Below, piece by piece: positions 1 to 8,916 of a DNA stretch of 64,000 bases. The number at the start of each line of letters is the position of its first letter. The first letter of the stretch is position 1. A program made the position numbers and the translations under genes. Below the pieces are notes generated by a model. That model saw only the letters and a list, made by a program, of their open reading frames with translations, was not told the DNA's origin and searched no databases. The DNA is taken from NCBI GenBank assembly GCA_965228415.1, contig OZ245814.1:3100001-3164000 (forward strand). The letters run 5' to 3'. Source of the stretch: Agaribacillus sp965228415. GTDB lineage: Bacteria > Bacteroidota > Bacteroidia > Cytophagales > Cyclobacteriaceae.

Positions 1-1
1 T

Positions 2-460
2 GTGGATAACGCCTATGATTTAAATGAAATCATCGTAGGAAAGCAATGGGCGTTTGGGCTACTTTTCAATGGAAATGCTTTCAAAATCAGATTAAAACCG
101 GAAAACTTCGGGAATATCACATGGAAGTTCCCGGAAAAAATTAAGGCATTGGATGTGACCGTATTGCATTACTTTGTGATAGAAAAAGCGTTGGGGATTC
201 CCGGAAAAGAGCACACTACGTCAAATAATATTTCCTTCGATCGCAGCTTTGCTGATTGTTTGATGAAGGTGACCACAGATCAGGCGCAAATGGCCATTAT
301 CGTCAATGAAATTACAATGGATAAAATAAAGGACGTTTGCTTTAGCGGATACATACTGCCACAGAAATCCACCTATTTTTACCCAAAAGTAATTTGCGGT
401 TTTCTTTTTGACTCTATAGATGAAAATGAATTTCACAAAAACGTTGATCTTAGCCTCTAA
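2..460 (+). CDS. DUF1015 family protein, C-terminal part (5' end outside window)
   Basis: This is the last ~152 residues of a larger protein; the frame is open to the window edge, so the GTG at position 2 is probably not the real start. The tail contains LPQKSTYFYPKV, which resembles the conserved C-terminal block of DUF1015 proteins (usually ~410 residues). Members are cytoplasmic, often annotated as HTH-containing or as SerB-associated, and have no firmly established reaction; I assign no function. The stop lies inside the first codons of maf, a ~40-bp overlap that suggests translational coupling. Confidence 0.75.
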   Translation: MDNAYDLNEIIVGKQWAFGLLFNGNAFKIRLKPENFGNITWKFPEKIKALDVTVLHYFVIEKALGIPGKEHTTSNNISFDRSFADCLMKVTTDQAQMAIIVNEITMDKIKDVCFSGYILPQKSTYFYPKVICGFLFDSIDENEFHKNVDLSL

Positions 461-992
461 ATCACCGAGAAGGCAGTCGCTATTAAAAGAAGCAGGTATC
501 CCGTTTATACTAAAAACGCAAGATGTTGACGAAACCTACCCGGCCGACCTCGAAGCCAAAGACGTGGCTAGCTATATAGCCACTAAAAAAGCTGCTGCTC
601 TGAAAGCTCAAATTCAGGATGAAATAGTACTGGCCGCAGATACGGTAGTACGAGTTGATGAAAAAATCCTCGGCAAGCCCGAAGACGAAAATATTGCCAG
701 GGAAATGTTGATAAAGCTTTCCGGCAAAGCACATCTTGTAACAACCGGCGTCTGCCTGCTGACCAAAACCCGTCAGGTGGTTTTTGATGACACAACGGAG
801 GTTCACTTCAGACCCCTGACCATGGAGGAAATTGATTTTTACATTGAGCGGTTCCGGCCTTTCGACAAGGCCGGCGCTTACGGCATCCAGGAATGGATAG
901 GCCTGGTGGCGGTCGAAAAAATTATAGGCTCTTATTTTAATGTCATGGGATTGCCGGTTCACGCAGTTTATCAGCATTTACAGCAATTTTGA
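420..992 (+). CDS. maf: Maf-like nucleoside triphosphate pyrophosphatase
   Basis: A 190-residue Maf/YhdE family protein. The family hydrolyses non-canonical or excess nucleoside triphosphates (dTTP, UTP and modified forms) to monophosphates and is linked to septum inhibition. Visible hallmarks are the N-terminal ASKSPRR nucleotide-binding motif, the AADTVV segment holding the catalytic aspartate, and the late DKAGAYGIQ block. Length is normal. ATGs at 420 and 426 are both possible; the second gives the more typical short N-terminus. It overlaps the end of the DUF1015 gene, so the two are probably co-transcribed. It converges on the cNMP-binding gene downstream. Confidence 0.93.
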   Translation: MKMNFTKTLILASKSPRRQSLLKEAGIPFILKTQDVDETYPADLEAKDVASYIATKKAAALKAQIQDEIVLAADTVVRVDEKILGKPEDENIAREMLIKLSGKAHLVTTGVCLLTKTRQVVFDDTTEVHFRPLTMEEIDFYIERFRPFDKAGAYGIQEWIGLVAVEKIIGSYFNVMGLPVHAVYQHLQQF

Positions 993-1006
993 AACCCGTC
1001 CCCTGT

Positions 1007-1525
1007 CTAGCTCCTGTAGGCTTCGGCAATATCAAAAAAACCAAACGAAGATTTGTAAGCTTTAAAAAGATTGCCGGTATAGTGATTGTAAAGTTCGGCC
1101 AGGGAAGTTAGCATCTTAGCTTTTATCTTGTCATTGCCATTAAAAATATCCTGGATGTTTACCTGGGGAATTACATATATCGTGGCAGAATCAGAGGAGG
1201 TAACGGCTGTATAAAGTCGCTTTGTGTTAGTCAATAAAGTGTTGTCTCCAAAGGCCTGACCCGGTTTTACCTCTACCAACTTCTCAAACCGGTTGTTAAT
1301 ATCTATATTCAGAATCACCTCACCTCTTTTTACGATGTACAATGCCTGGCTTGGATCATCGCGAAAAAAAATCACCTCATCTTTTTTGTATTTTCTCGGA
1401 TAAAGAATGGGGACAAACTCAGACAATTCATCATTTGACAACAAACTAAACAACTTTATCCTTGAAAGAAATCTGAATATGTTTATTTCCTCTTTAGAAT
1501 AACTCTTTTTAAAAGGGTTAATCAT
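1007..1525 (-). CDS. Stand-alone cyclic nucleotide-binding domain protein
   Basis: A 172-residue soluble protein whose middle (about residues 20-135) is a cNMP-binding beta-roll: the YKKDEVIFFRDD, ALYIVKRGEVIL and PGQAFGDNTLLT segments follow the CAP_ED pattern. There is no HTH domain after it, so this is not a Crp-type regulator; it is a single sensor-like domain. The phosphate-binding cassette appears degenerate (GDNTLL where GExALL is expected), so cyclic nucleotide binding is doubtful. Its start overlaps the tilS stop by 8 bp on the same strand, implying a tilS-cNMP operon. Function unknown. Confidence 0.8.
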   Translation of the reverse strand: MINPFKKSYSKEEINIFRFLSRIKLFSLLSNDELSEFVPILYPRKYKKDEVIFFRDDPSQALYIVKRGEVILNIDINNRFEKLVEVKPGQAFGDNTLLTNTKRLYTAVTSSDSATIYVIPQVNIQDIFNGNDKIKAKMLTSLAELYNHYTGNLFKAYKSSFGFFDIAEAYRS

Positions 1526-2849
1526 TGGCTTCTTTTTTTATGACAAAAACCTGCCTGCTACGCGCCGTAATTTTATACCGATCATCTATCCGGTGACCGA
1601 TTATCCAAACGATGTCCTCGGCGGATTTTATGACAAATACTCTCTTTTTCAAGTTTAAAGGAATTTTCTCATCTATCATAAAATCGCTTAATTTTTTTTT
1701 GTGCTTCATCCCCAATGGTACAAACCAGTCTCCTGCCTGCCACAGCCTTAGTTGTAAAGGAAATTTCAGCTTGCTCATATCCAACGCGGCAATATTCCGA
1801 TCTGTAGGTATGACAAAATCAGCGGTAGAAACCTGTTGCAATTGTAGCTGAAAACCCTGCCCTGCCACAGCGTCCTGGGTGGGGCCAATCAACATAACAT
1901 CCGACGCCGGATTTAAAGGGATCGGGCTTATTATAAGCTCTTTCCGATCAACATTCAGCTGATAACGTTCAGATAGAAACTTTTTTCCCACGCCTGAAAG
2001 CTTATTATAAATATCGCAGGCCTGCGAATAGTTAAAGCCAAATGGTTTCAAAATCTCAGACAACACAAATGCCCCCTCGAGTTGCTTTAACAAATCCTCT
2101 TTTTTAATTAAAAAATCCTCACCTGATTTTTTTAATAACATTTCGCCAAGGGCGCCGATATTTGCCTTAAGCATATTTTCTGCCGCCGCTACCTTCCTGG
2201 AACTAATTGAAAAGCCTTTGATTACATCTGGGTTGATTTTTTCCAAAAGGGGAATAACCTCATGTCGAAGCAGGTTTCTGTGATACTTGACGGAGGCATT
2301 GGACTGATCTTCCCGCCACGTTATCTTTTTCTCGCTGGCAAAGGATATAATTGTTTTTTTTTCAGCAAACAACATGGGGCGAATGCGATTTTGACTTCTG
2401 GAAGGAATACCCTTAAGTCCTGCTATTCCTGTTCCTTTAGCAAGATTAAACAAGGTCGTTTCCAAAGAGTCATTTAAATGATGGGCAGTGGCCAAATAGT
2501 TGAATTGAAAATCACTCAACAATTCATCAAACCACGCGTATCTCAAATTCCTGGCAGCCATTTGTATGGATACTCCCAGGTCTTTAGCTACCTGCTCCGT
2601 TTCAAATTGGCGGATAAAAAACTCTACCTCATACTTCCTGGCCATTGATCTTACCAATTCCTCATCTGCATCGGATGCTTCTCCCCTCAACCTGAAATTG
2701 CAATGAGCTACCGCAAAACGATAGTCACATTGGTGGAACAGGTAAGCCATTGCCATCGAATCTACACCACCGCTAACGGCCAAAAGAACTTTATCCTCAG
2801 GGTTAAACAATCTGTTTTGATTGATGAAATTTTTGAATTCCTTAAGCAT
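1518..2849 (-). CDS. tilS: tRNA(Ile)-lysidine synthetase
   Basis: TilS uses ATP to attach lysine to C34 of tRNA-Ile(CAU), changing its decoding from AUG to AUA. The 443-residue protein begins with the N-type ATP pyrophosphatase domain with the PP-loop SGGVDS at residues 26-31, followed by AHCNFRLRGEASDADE and the TAHHLNDSLET block. After a linker comes the TilS substrate-binding region and a C-terminal domain (around LRLWQAGDWFVPLGMKHKKK) typical of the long form. It is the first gene of a two-gene minus-strand unit with the cNMP-binding protein and is divergent from the OstA-like gene. Confidence 0.96.
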   Translation of the reverse strand: MLKEFKNFINQNRLFNPEDKVLLAVSGGVDSMAMAYLFHQCDYRFAVAHCNFRLRGEASDADEELVRSMARKYEVEFFIRQFETEQVAKDLGVSIQMAARNLRYAWFDELLSDFQFNYLATAHHLNDSLETTLFNLAKGTGIAGLKGIPSRSQNRIRPMLFAEKKTIISFASEKKITWREDQSNASVKYHRNLLRHEVIPLLEKINPDVIKGFSISSRKVAAAENMLKANIGALGEMLLKKSGEDFLIKKEDLLKQLEGAFVLSEILKPFGFNYSQACDIYNKLSGVGKKFLSERYQLNVDRKELIISPIPLNPASDVMLIGPTQDAVAGQGFQLQLQQVSTADFVIPTDRNIAALDMSKLKFPLQLRLWQAGDWFVPLGMKHKKKLSDFMIDEKIPLNLKKRVFVIKSAEDIVWIIGHRIDDRYKITARSRQVFVIKKEAND

Positions 2850-2895
2850 ATTACTCCAAATACCGTTTAAACCAATAGTTTGGCCTCTTTTTTGT

Positions 2896-2924
2896 GAGTA
2901 GTGAATGAAATTACGAAACTACTC
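2896..2924. repeat. Inverted repeat between divergent tilS and OstA-like genes
   Basis: GAGTAG at 2896-2901 is repeated inverted as CTACTC at 2919-2924, separated by 17 bp. It sits in the only space between two divergent genes, so it could be an operator. Short arms make chance occurrence plausible. Confidence 0.3.
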
Positions 2925-2965
2925 AAATTACCTATGATCCGGGCCAATAAACGGATCTTTTTGCC

Positions 2966-2973
2966 TAAATTTG
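2966..2973 (+). promoter_or_regulatory. Bacteroidota -7 promoter element upstream of the OstA-like gene
   Basis: TAAATTTG matches the Bacteroidota -7 consensus TAnnTTTG exactly and lies 14 bp before the ATG at 2988. I see no clean -33 TTTG at the usual distance. Confidence 0.55.
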
Positions 2974-2987
2974 TGAATTGACATTTA

Positions 2988-4565
2988 ATGAAGGACTTGA
3001 GATATATTTTGATTTTTCTTTTTTGCATGGGTGCCATTCAACCGGCTTTGGCGCAGAAAAAGTATAAAATCAGAATTCAAAATGCAGATTCTCTGAAAAA
3101 CGGTGACAGAAATGGTAGAAAATACACCAAATTATTTGGTAACGCCCATTTCATTCATGAAAATACCATTATTTACTGCGACACGGCTTATAGCTTCGAT
3201 AAGACCAACACCATGGAGGCCATTGGCCATGTAAAAATTCTGCAAGGCGATTCTATTACGATAATTGGTAAAAAGCTGTTTTATAATGGCAACACAAAGC
3301 TCGCGCAATTCAGGGACGATGTGGTCTACCGCGATGACTCAATCACGATCTATACCGACTTTCTCGATTACGATATGGCGGGCAAATTGGCCTACTACTT
3401 TAATGGTGGAAAAATCGTTGATAATGAGAATGTATTAATCAGCGATAAAGGCTACTATGATACCCGCACAAAATTTGCCTCTTTTAAGGACAATGCCGAA
3501 CTAACCACGCCACAAGCGGTCATTACCGGAGATACGCTGCAGTATGACCTCAATGCTGACATCGCCTATTTCAAAGGTCCTACCAAAATCGCCAAAAAGG
3601 ATGGCACTATTTTAAACGCTTACAAGGGAAAATATATCACCAGAATTGAAAAATCTGAAATTGAGAAAGGAGTCATTGAAAGCGGTGATCAGGAGCTCGA
3701 GGGTGATGTTTTAGACTTTGATGACCTGAAAAAATTCTATACTTCCACGGGTAATGTTAAACTGACCAGTGAAAAAGACAGGGTAATTATATTAGGTGAT
3801 TTTGGTAAATACTGGGCCCAGGACAGCATTATTAAGATTTACGGGAATGCCGTGATGAAAAAAGCATTTAATAATGACACTTTATATTTGTCCGCCGATA
3901 CCCTGGTTTCAATAGACCATCCTGATCCGGCCAAGAAAAGACTATTGGCTTATAACAATGTTAAAATGTACCACAACGAAATGCAGGGAAAAGCGGACTC
4001 TCTCGCCTATCACCAGGCAGATTCCATCATTTATTTCTATGATGATCCCATTATCTGGAATGACGGAAGTCAAATTGTGGCTGACTCTATTAACATGATC
4101 ATAAAAAACGATCAGATCGACAGGATGAACCTGACCCAAAATTCCTTTGTTATTTCGCTTGACTCTTTATTAATCCGCCACAATCAAATCAAGGGCCGGG
4201 ATATGATTGCTTACTTTCGTGAAAATGAAATTAACAAAGTCGACGTTTTTGGAAATGCCGAGAGTATCTATTTTGTGGCCGAAAACGATTCCATTCTGTT
4301 TGGTATGAATAAAATTCTTTGCAGCGATATGAGCATCCTGTTCAAGAATGGCGAGGTCAACAGTATCAATACCTATGTAAATCCCGATGCCACCTTGTTT
4401 CCACCCCATGAAATGAAGGAGCCTGATACCCGGTTGAAAGGCTATCGCTGGCGAGAAGATGAGAAGCCCACCAAAGAGGAAGTCATTAATGGCCCAAGTA
4501 ATGTTGAGACCGAAACTGACCAAAAACCGACCGCCCAGAAAAGTATTATTATTCGCAAGGAATAA
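2988..4565 (+). CDS. OstA-like/LptA-domain protein of LPS transport
   Basis: A 525-residue exported protein: residues 1-22 are a signal peptide ending ALAQ. The body consists of repeated beta-strand segments of the OstA/LptA jelly-roll type (for example FGNAHFIHENTIIYCDTA and YGNAVMKKAFNNDTLYLSADTL), which form the periplasmic lipopolysaccharide slide in LptA and the N-domain of LptD. The protein has several such blocks but no obvious LptD beta-barrel, so it more likely acts as an extended LptA-like carrier than as the outer-membrane translocon (inference). An LptF/G permease and kdsB elsewhere in the window fit an LPS-producing cell. The C-terminal ~40 residues are polar and low complexity. 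Confidence 0.85.
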   Translation: MKDLRYILIFLFCMGAIQPALAQKKYKIRIQNADSLKNGDRNGRKYTKLFGNAHFIHENTIIYCDTAYSFDKTNTMEAIGHVKILQGDSITIIGKKLFYNGNTKLAQFRDDVVYRDDSITIYTDFLDYDMAGKLAYYFNGGKIVDNENVLISDKGYYDTRTKFASFKDNAELTTPQAVITGDTLQYDLNADIAYFKGPTKIAKKDGTILNAYKGKYITRIEKSEIEKGVIESGDQELEGDVLDFDDLKKFYTSTGNVKLTSEKDRVIILGDFGKYWAQDSIIKIYGNAVMKKAFNNDTLYLSADTLVSIDHPDPAKKRLLAYNNVKMYHNEMQGKADSLAYHQADSIIYFYDDPIIWNDGSQIVADSINMIIKNDQIDRMNLTQNSFVISLDSLLIRHNQIKGRDMIAYFRENEINKVDVFGNAESIYFVAENDSILFGMNKILCSDMSILFKNGEVNSINTYVNPDATLFPPHEMKEPDTRLKGYRWREDEKPTKEEVINGPSNVETETDQKPTAQKSIIIRKE

Positions 4566-4572
4566 TAATAAT

Positions 4573-4587
4573 TCAAGAATTTCTTGA
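4573..4587. repeat. 15-bp palindrome after the OstA-like gene
   Basis: TCAAGAA-T-TTCTTGA is a perfect palindrome with 7-bp arms, 8 bp after the stop codon. It could be a weak terminator stem or an operator; it is not followed by a clear T-run. Confidence 0.3.
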
Positions 4588-4719
4588 TTAATCGCAAGAA
4601 AATGACTAAATTCCTTTACATACAACCCAGAAAAAGCCGTTAACGAATACCTTTTTAAAAAATTTTGTTAATGTAAGTTAAATTGCTCATCTCTTAACAA
4701 CTTTTTTATAAATAAAGCG

Positions 4720-4727
4720 TATTTTTG
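4720..4727 (+). promoter_or_regulatory. -7 promoter element upstream of the T9SS cargo gene
   Basis: TATTTTTG matches TAnnTTTG and stands 30 bp before the GTG start at 4758. The upstream -33 region is only T-rich. Confidence 0.45.
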
Positions 4728-4757
4728 AAGAGCTAATCAAGTTAACAGATAATTTGA

Positions 4758-5480
4758 GTGAAATTTACAAAATTCATAGTACTGTACATCCTGCTATTGT
4801 GGCTGGTGCCTGAGATAAACCAGGCGCAAAGCATAGAAATAGTGAAAGCTGATAAAGAAGCAGTAAGTACTATTGGCTCAAAAATCAATTCCAACTTCAA
4901 AATCCGAAACCGTTCTGATAAACCTATCCTTCTTAAAGTTAAAAGGATTGATAAACAAATTGGCTCCGGGCAAACAAATTACTTCTGCTGGGGTGAAGAG
5001 TGCTACGATGAAACGGTAGATGTTATGCCCAGATCTATCATATTGGAACCCGGACAAACCACCAGTAAATTCAACAGCGTATTATTAGCCGGGATAACGG
5101 AGGCCCAGAGTTCCGTAAAATATGTGTTTTATGATAGAAATAACCCGACCGACGCGGTTGAGTTTGAAGTCCTCTATAAGGTACTGGAAAAAAAGCCCCA
5201 AAGTTTATTGCTGAAAAATAAAAATATAAAAATCAGCAATGTTTACCCAAATCCCGTAAGTAGTTTTGCAGCCATTGACTACAACATCTTAAATGATGAT
5301 AAAGATATCAAAATAGTCCTCCACAATGTCCTGGGTGGAAAAGTAGGTGAATACGAACTCTCTGCTTTGGATGAGTCGCTGGTCATTAGCACCGAAGAAT
5401 TAAACCCGGGAGTTTATTTCTATTCTGTGTACATCGACAACGACAATGCCATCACCAAAAAATTTATCATCAAACGATAG
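4758..5480 (+). CDS. T9SS type A sorting domain-containing secreted protein
   Basis: A 240-residue protein with an N-terminal signal peptide (hydrophobic run to about residue 22, ending NQAQS). Residues ~155-240 form a type A C-terminal sorting domain: ISNVYPNPVSSFAAIDY, the L-HNVLGG strand, and a GVYFYSVYIDNDNAITKKF end with basic last residues. Such domains direct proteins through the type IX secretion system across the outer membrane. The central ~130 residues resemble a small immunoglobulin-like beta domain; two cysteines (FCWGEEC) could form a disulphide. The start codon is GTG because no ATG precedes the signal peptide. Confidence 0.85.
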   Translation: MKFTKFIVLYILLLWLVPEINQAQSIEIVKADKEAVSTIGSKINSNFKIRNRSDKPILLKVKRIDKQIGSGQTNYFCWGEECYDETVDVMPRSIILEPGQTTSKFNSVLLAGITEAQSSVKYVFYDRNNPTDAVEFEVLYKVLEKKPQSLLLKNKNIKISNVYPNPVSSFAAIDYNILNDDKDIKIVLHNVLGGKVGEYELSALDESLVISTEELNPGVYFYSVYIDNDNAITKKFIIKR

Positions 5481-5568
5481 GCAACTTTTCCATTGTTTAC
5501 AGCATTAGTCTCTACGTAACAATTTGGAACTAAAATCTTCCGGATTAGTTTATTTTCAATGAGTACTT

Positions 5569-5576
5569 TATATTTG
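5569..5576 (+). promoter_or_regulatory. -7 promoter element immediately before bamD
   Basis: TATATTTG matches TAnnTTTG and ends only 7 bp before the bamD ATG at 5584. Transcription would start at or beside the start codon, so the mRNA may be leaderless (inference). Confidence 0.5.
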
Positions 5577-5583
5577 CACCCGC

Positions 5584-6417
5584 ATGTTGAAATCGAAGAA
5601 ATATATTTATTTTATCTTAGTCTTATTAGTACTTCTATCCGCTTGTTCAAAATTTAGGAAAATTGAAAAAAGCGATGATTTGGAGGAAAAATATAAGGCT
5701 GCCATAGAATACTTTGATGAGGAGGACTACTACCGCTCAAGTGTATTGCTTGAACAGATACTGCCATTGCTAAGAGGCGACAAGAGGGCTGAAAAAGCAC
5801 AATATTATTATGCCTACGCCCATTTCCATCAAAAATTATACATACAAGGTGCCTATTATTTCAAATTGTTTTACCAAACCTACTCCCGAAGTGAATTTGC
5901 CGAGGAATGTATGTATATGCATGCTTATTCTCTATACCTGGACTCACCGGTCTACAATCTGGATCAATCCAGTACGCACGAGGCTGTCGAGGCTATGCAG
6001 AATTTCTTGAATAAATTCCCACAAACCGAATATAAGGAGAAGGGCAATGATATCATTAACAAATTGAGAGAAAAGCTGGAAGATAAAGCCTACTTCAATG
6101 CTAAAGAGTATTACAAGTTACGGGATTATGACCCAAGGAATCTCAAAGCAGCGATTATTGCTTTTGACAATTTTGAAAGAGACTTTCCCGATTCCAGGCG
6201 AAACGAAGAAATTACGTACCTCAAAATAGACGCAAAATTTAAACTGGCTCAGCAAAGTGTACCCAGCAAACAAAAGGAAAGATATCAGGAAACCGTTAAA
6301 CTCTATGAATCTTTTATTGATTTTTATCCGGAAAGCGTATATTTGAAGAAGGCTGAGAATATTTATAAGACAAGCATTGACAAACTAAATAAGAGAGCCA
6401 AGACTAGTAATCTATAA
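5584..6417 (+). CDS. bamD: Outer membrane protein assembly factor BamD
   Basis: A 277-residue lipoprotein with the lipobox LSAC; Cys21 would be lipidated. The rest is built of TPR-like helical hairpins, with the YY-AHFHQKLYIQGAYYFKLFYQTY region typical of BamD. In the Bam complex it binds BamA and helps insert beta-barrel proteins into the outer membrane. It begins a tight plus-strand run: rpoZ starts 13 bp after its stop, then coaBC and the DUF4835 gene. This order (bamD-rpoZ-coaBC-DUF4835-recN) is familiar from many Bacteroidota genomes. Confidence 0.93.
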   Translation: MLKSKKYIYFILVLLVLLSACSKFRKIEKSDDLEEKYKAAIEYFDEEDYYRSSVLLEQILPLLRGDKRAEKAQYYYAYAHFHQKLYIQGAYYFKLFYQTYSRSEFAEECMYMHAYSLYLDSPVYNLDQSSTHEAVEAMQNFLNKFPQTEYKEKGNDIINKLREKLEDKAYFNAKEYYKLRDYDPRNLKAAIIAFDNFERDFPDSRRNEEITYLKIDAKFKLAQQSVPSKQKERYQETVKLYESFIDFYPESVYLKKAENIYKTSIDKLNKRAKTSNL

Positions 6418-6430
6418 ATAACTATTAATT

Positions 6431-6742
6431 ATGTCGATACAAGCATCAATTATAACAAGAGATTTGGCTGAAATTTCAGAGCCCACCGGCAATATTTATC
6501 AGTCGGTATCAATAATTTCCAAGAGAGCAAGGCAAATCTCTTCCAAGATGAAAGAGGAATTAAACAGCAAGTTAGCCGAATTTGCCAGCACCGTGGATAA
6601 CCTGGAGGAAATTTTTGAAAACCGGGAACAAATTGAAATTTCCAAGTTTTATGAGAGAATGCCTAAACCTACAAACGTAGCTACGGAGGAATTTCTACAG
6701 GGAGAGGTTATGTTTCGCGAAGCAGACGAAGACGCCAAATAA
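6431..6742 (+). CDS. rpoZ: DNA-directed RNA polymerase omega subunit
   Basis: A 103-residue protein of the Bacteroidota omega type. The segment IYQSVSIISKRARQISSKMKEEL matches the helix that in other omegas reads as the RA-Q motif region binding the beta' subunit C-terminus. Omega helps fold and recruit beta' during polymerase assembly. The last ~40 residues (EIEISKFYERMPKPT onward) are a lineage-specific extension. It lies 13 bp after bamD and 11 bp before coaBC, so it is very likely co-transcribed with both. Confidence 0.9.
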   Translation: MSIQASIITRDLAEISEPTGNIYQSVSIISKRARQISSKMKEELNSKLAEFASTVDNLEEIFENREQIEISKFYERMPKPTNVATEEFLQGEVMFREADEDAK

Positions 6743-6753
6743 AAAATCCGGAC

Positions 6754-7950
6754 ATGCTCCGCAATAAAAAAATTATTTTAGGAGTATGTGGCAGCATAGC
6801 TGCTTATAAGGCAACTATGCTAACCAGACTGCTCATTAAAAATGGTGCTGAGGTAAAAGTTATCCTGACGGCTGCTGCCAGCGAGTTTATTACCCCCCTT
6901 ACTTTAGCCACACTGTCTAAAAATCCGGTATTGATTGATTTCAAGAAGGATAATACCGGCGAATGGAACAATCACGTTAAGCTTGGCTTGTGGGCTGACG
7001 CCATGGTAATTGCACCAGCCAGTGCCAATACTATTGCCAAAATGTCCCATGGAATATGCGACAACCTGCTAATGGCCACTTACCTCTCGGCCAGATGCCC
7101 GGTATTTCTGGCACCGGCCATGGATTTGGATATGTACCAACATCCTGCCACCATCAATAATCTGCAAAACCTGAAGGATTTTGGCAATCATTTGATCGAT
7201 GCGGAATATGGTGAGTTAGCCAGCGGTTTAATTGGCAATGGCCGTATGGCGGAACCCGAACACATCGTCCATCATCTTGAAAATCATTTTTCATCCAATG
7301 GCCTGTTTAAAGGGAAAAAAATACTAATTACTGCAGGCCCTACTCATGAAAAAATAGATCCGGTACGATTTATTGGAAATCATTCATCCGGAAAAATGGG
7401 TTACGCACTGGCCAATGGCATGGCCGATAAAGGCGCTGAGGTAATATTGGTTAGCGGCCCTACCAGCCTGACGGTTAACCATCCCAATATCAACCTCGTT
7501 AACGTAAATTCAGCCGAAGAAATGTATGATCAGTGCATGCAGCACTATGGTCAGGTAGATGTAGCTGTTCTGGCTGCGGCCGTGGCGGACTACACACCCA
7601 AGGATAAGTCCGAGCAAAAAATCAAAAAACAAACTAACGGTTTAAACATTGCCCTGGTCAAGACCCAGGATATAGCCCTTGAGCTTGGAAAAATCAAAAA
7701 TCCCAACCAAATCAACGTCGGGTTCGCGCTGGAAACCCAGCAGGAAATGGAAAACGCTCAAAAAAAATTGGCTTCAAAAAACTTCGACTTAATTATTCTG
7801 AACTCCTTAAGGGATGAAGGAGCCGGATTTGCGCACGATACGAATAAAATAACTATCATTGACAAAAATAATTCCTGGAATTTCGAGTTAAAAAGTAAGC
7901 AAGAGGTGGCGGAAGACATTATTGCTGCCATTAGCGCCAAGCTTGTATGA
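6754..7950 (+). CDS. coaBC: Bifunctional phosphopantothenoylcysteine decarboxylase/phosphopantothenate-cysteine ligase
   Basis: Coenzyme A synthesis, steps 2 and 3. The N-terminal ~180 residues are the FMN-dependent CoaC decarboxylase (GVCGSIAAYKA, the active-site histidine in NNHVKLGLWADA, the APASANTIAKM loop, and PAMDLDMY for the substrate-recognition clamp). The C-terminal half is the CTP-dependent CoaB ligase (GPTHEKIDPVRFIGNHSSGKMG, then AAVADYTPK). At 398 residues it has normal fusion length. Its stop overlaps the DUF4835 start by 4 bp, so the two are translationally coupled. coaD, which acts later in the same pathway, lies at 51879. Confidence 0.96.
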   Translation: MLRNKKIILGVCGSIAAYKATMLTRLLIKNGAEVKVILTAAASEFITPLTLATLSKNPVLIDFKKDNTGEWNNHVKLGLWADAMVIAPASANTIAKMSHGICDNLLMATYLSARCPVFLAPAMDLDMYQHPATINNLQNLKDFGNHLIDAEYGELASGLIGNGRMAEPEHIVHHLENHFSSNGLFKGKKILITAGPTHEKIDPVRFIGNHSSGKMGYALANGMADKGAEVILVSGPTSLTVNHPNINLVNVNSAEEMYDQCMQHYGQVDVAVLAAAVADYTPKDKSEQKIKKQTNGLNIALVKTQDIALELGKIKNPNQINVGFALETQQEMENAQKKLASKNFDLIILNSLRDEGAGFAHDTNKITIIDKNNSWNFELKSKQEVAEDIIAAISAKLV

Positions 7951-8864
7951 AAAAAGTTTTATCCTTCCTAATAGCACTGCTTTTCGCGATTGGTGCCAGG
8001 GCCCAAGAATTGAATGCCAACGTAGTGGTCAATCTCGGCCCCCAGGTGCAAACAACGGAAAGAACAGTTTTCACGGACATGGAAAACGCATTCACGCAAT
8101 TCCTGAATAATAGAAAATGGACCAATGATAATTTCAATGTAGAGGAAAGAATTGATTGTAACCTGATTATCAGTATTGAAAAAATGAATTCGGTAAGCAG
8201 CTTTGAAGCGGCAGTACAAATTCAATCTGCAAGGCCAATCTACAATAGCAACTACCAATCAATTCTGCTAAACATAGCCCAGAATTACGCCGATAATAAC
8301 TGGGATTTTGACTATGTTACCTCTCAACCTCTGGAGTTCAACGAGAACAGCCTCCAAAATAACATTACAGCCATGCTCGCCTATTATGCCTATGTCATCA
8401 TTGGCATCGACTTTGATTCATTCAGCCGATTAGGCGGTACGAAGTATTTTGAAAAGGCACGAAACATTGCCAACAATGCGGACCAGCAATTCGGGGGAAA
8501 TGGCTGGAAACAATTTGTATCTCCTCCCAGAAATCGTTATTGGCTGGTAGAAAATTTCAACAACCCCCAACTACAAAGCGCTCGTGAAGCGATTTATGAC
8601 TACCACAGATTAGGTTTAGACACCTTTGACAAGTCTCCGGATGAAAGCAGAAAAACCATACTGGAGGCCTTAAAAAAAATTCAAACCGCCTATCGCGCAA
8701 ACCCCAATGCCTATATCGTGATACTCTTCTTATTTGCCAAGGGAGATGAGCTCATTAACATTTTTTCTCAGGGTGACCTGGGGACAAGAAGGGAGGCCTA
8801 CGATATACTGGTACAACTTCAACCTACAAAAACCGCAGAATTCCAAAAGATTTTAAGCAACTAA
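7947..8864 (+). CDS. DUF4835 family protein (PorD-type, type IX secretion associated)
   Basis: A 305-residue exported protein with a signal peptide ending IGARAQ. The opening ELNANVVVNLGPQVQTTERTVF and FNVEERIDCNLIISI match the DUF4835 family, which occurs throughout Bacteroidota directly after coaBC. Some annotations name this family PorD and link it to the type IX secretion system; I repeat that from memory with moderate certainty. No catalytic motif is visible. The ATG overlaps the coaBC stop. Together with the T9SS cargo protein at 4758 it suggests a functional T9SS, though none of its core genes is in the window. Confidence 0.85.
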   Translation: MKKVLSFLIALLFAIGARAQELNANVVVNLGPQVQTTERTVFTDMENAFTQFLNNRKWTNDNFNVEERIDCNLIISIEKMNSVSSFEAAVQIQSARPIYNSNYQSILLNIAQNYADNNWDFDYVTSQPLEFNENSLQNNITAMLAYYAYVIIGIDFDSFSRLGGTKYFEKARNIANNADQQFGGNGWKQFVSPPRNRYWLVENFNNPQLQSAREAIYDYHRLGLDTFDKSPDESRKTILEALKKIQTAYRANPNAYIVILFLFAKGDELINIFSQGDLGTRREAYDILVQLQPTKTAEFQKILSN

Positions 8865-8916
8865 TCTCCTTAATTATTCCTATTTTTAAAGCCAAGTATA
8901 GGACAAGATATAATTA

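Noticed and set aside
510..977. 155-codon minus-strand frame opposite maf
   Set aside because: Lies wholly on the opposite strand of a well-supported gene and resembles no family.
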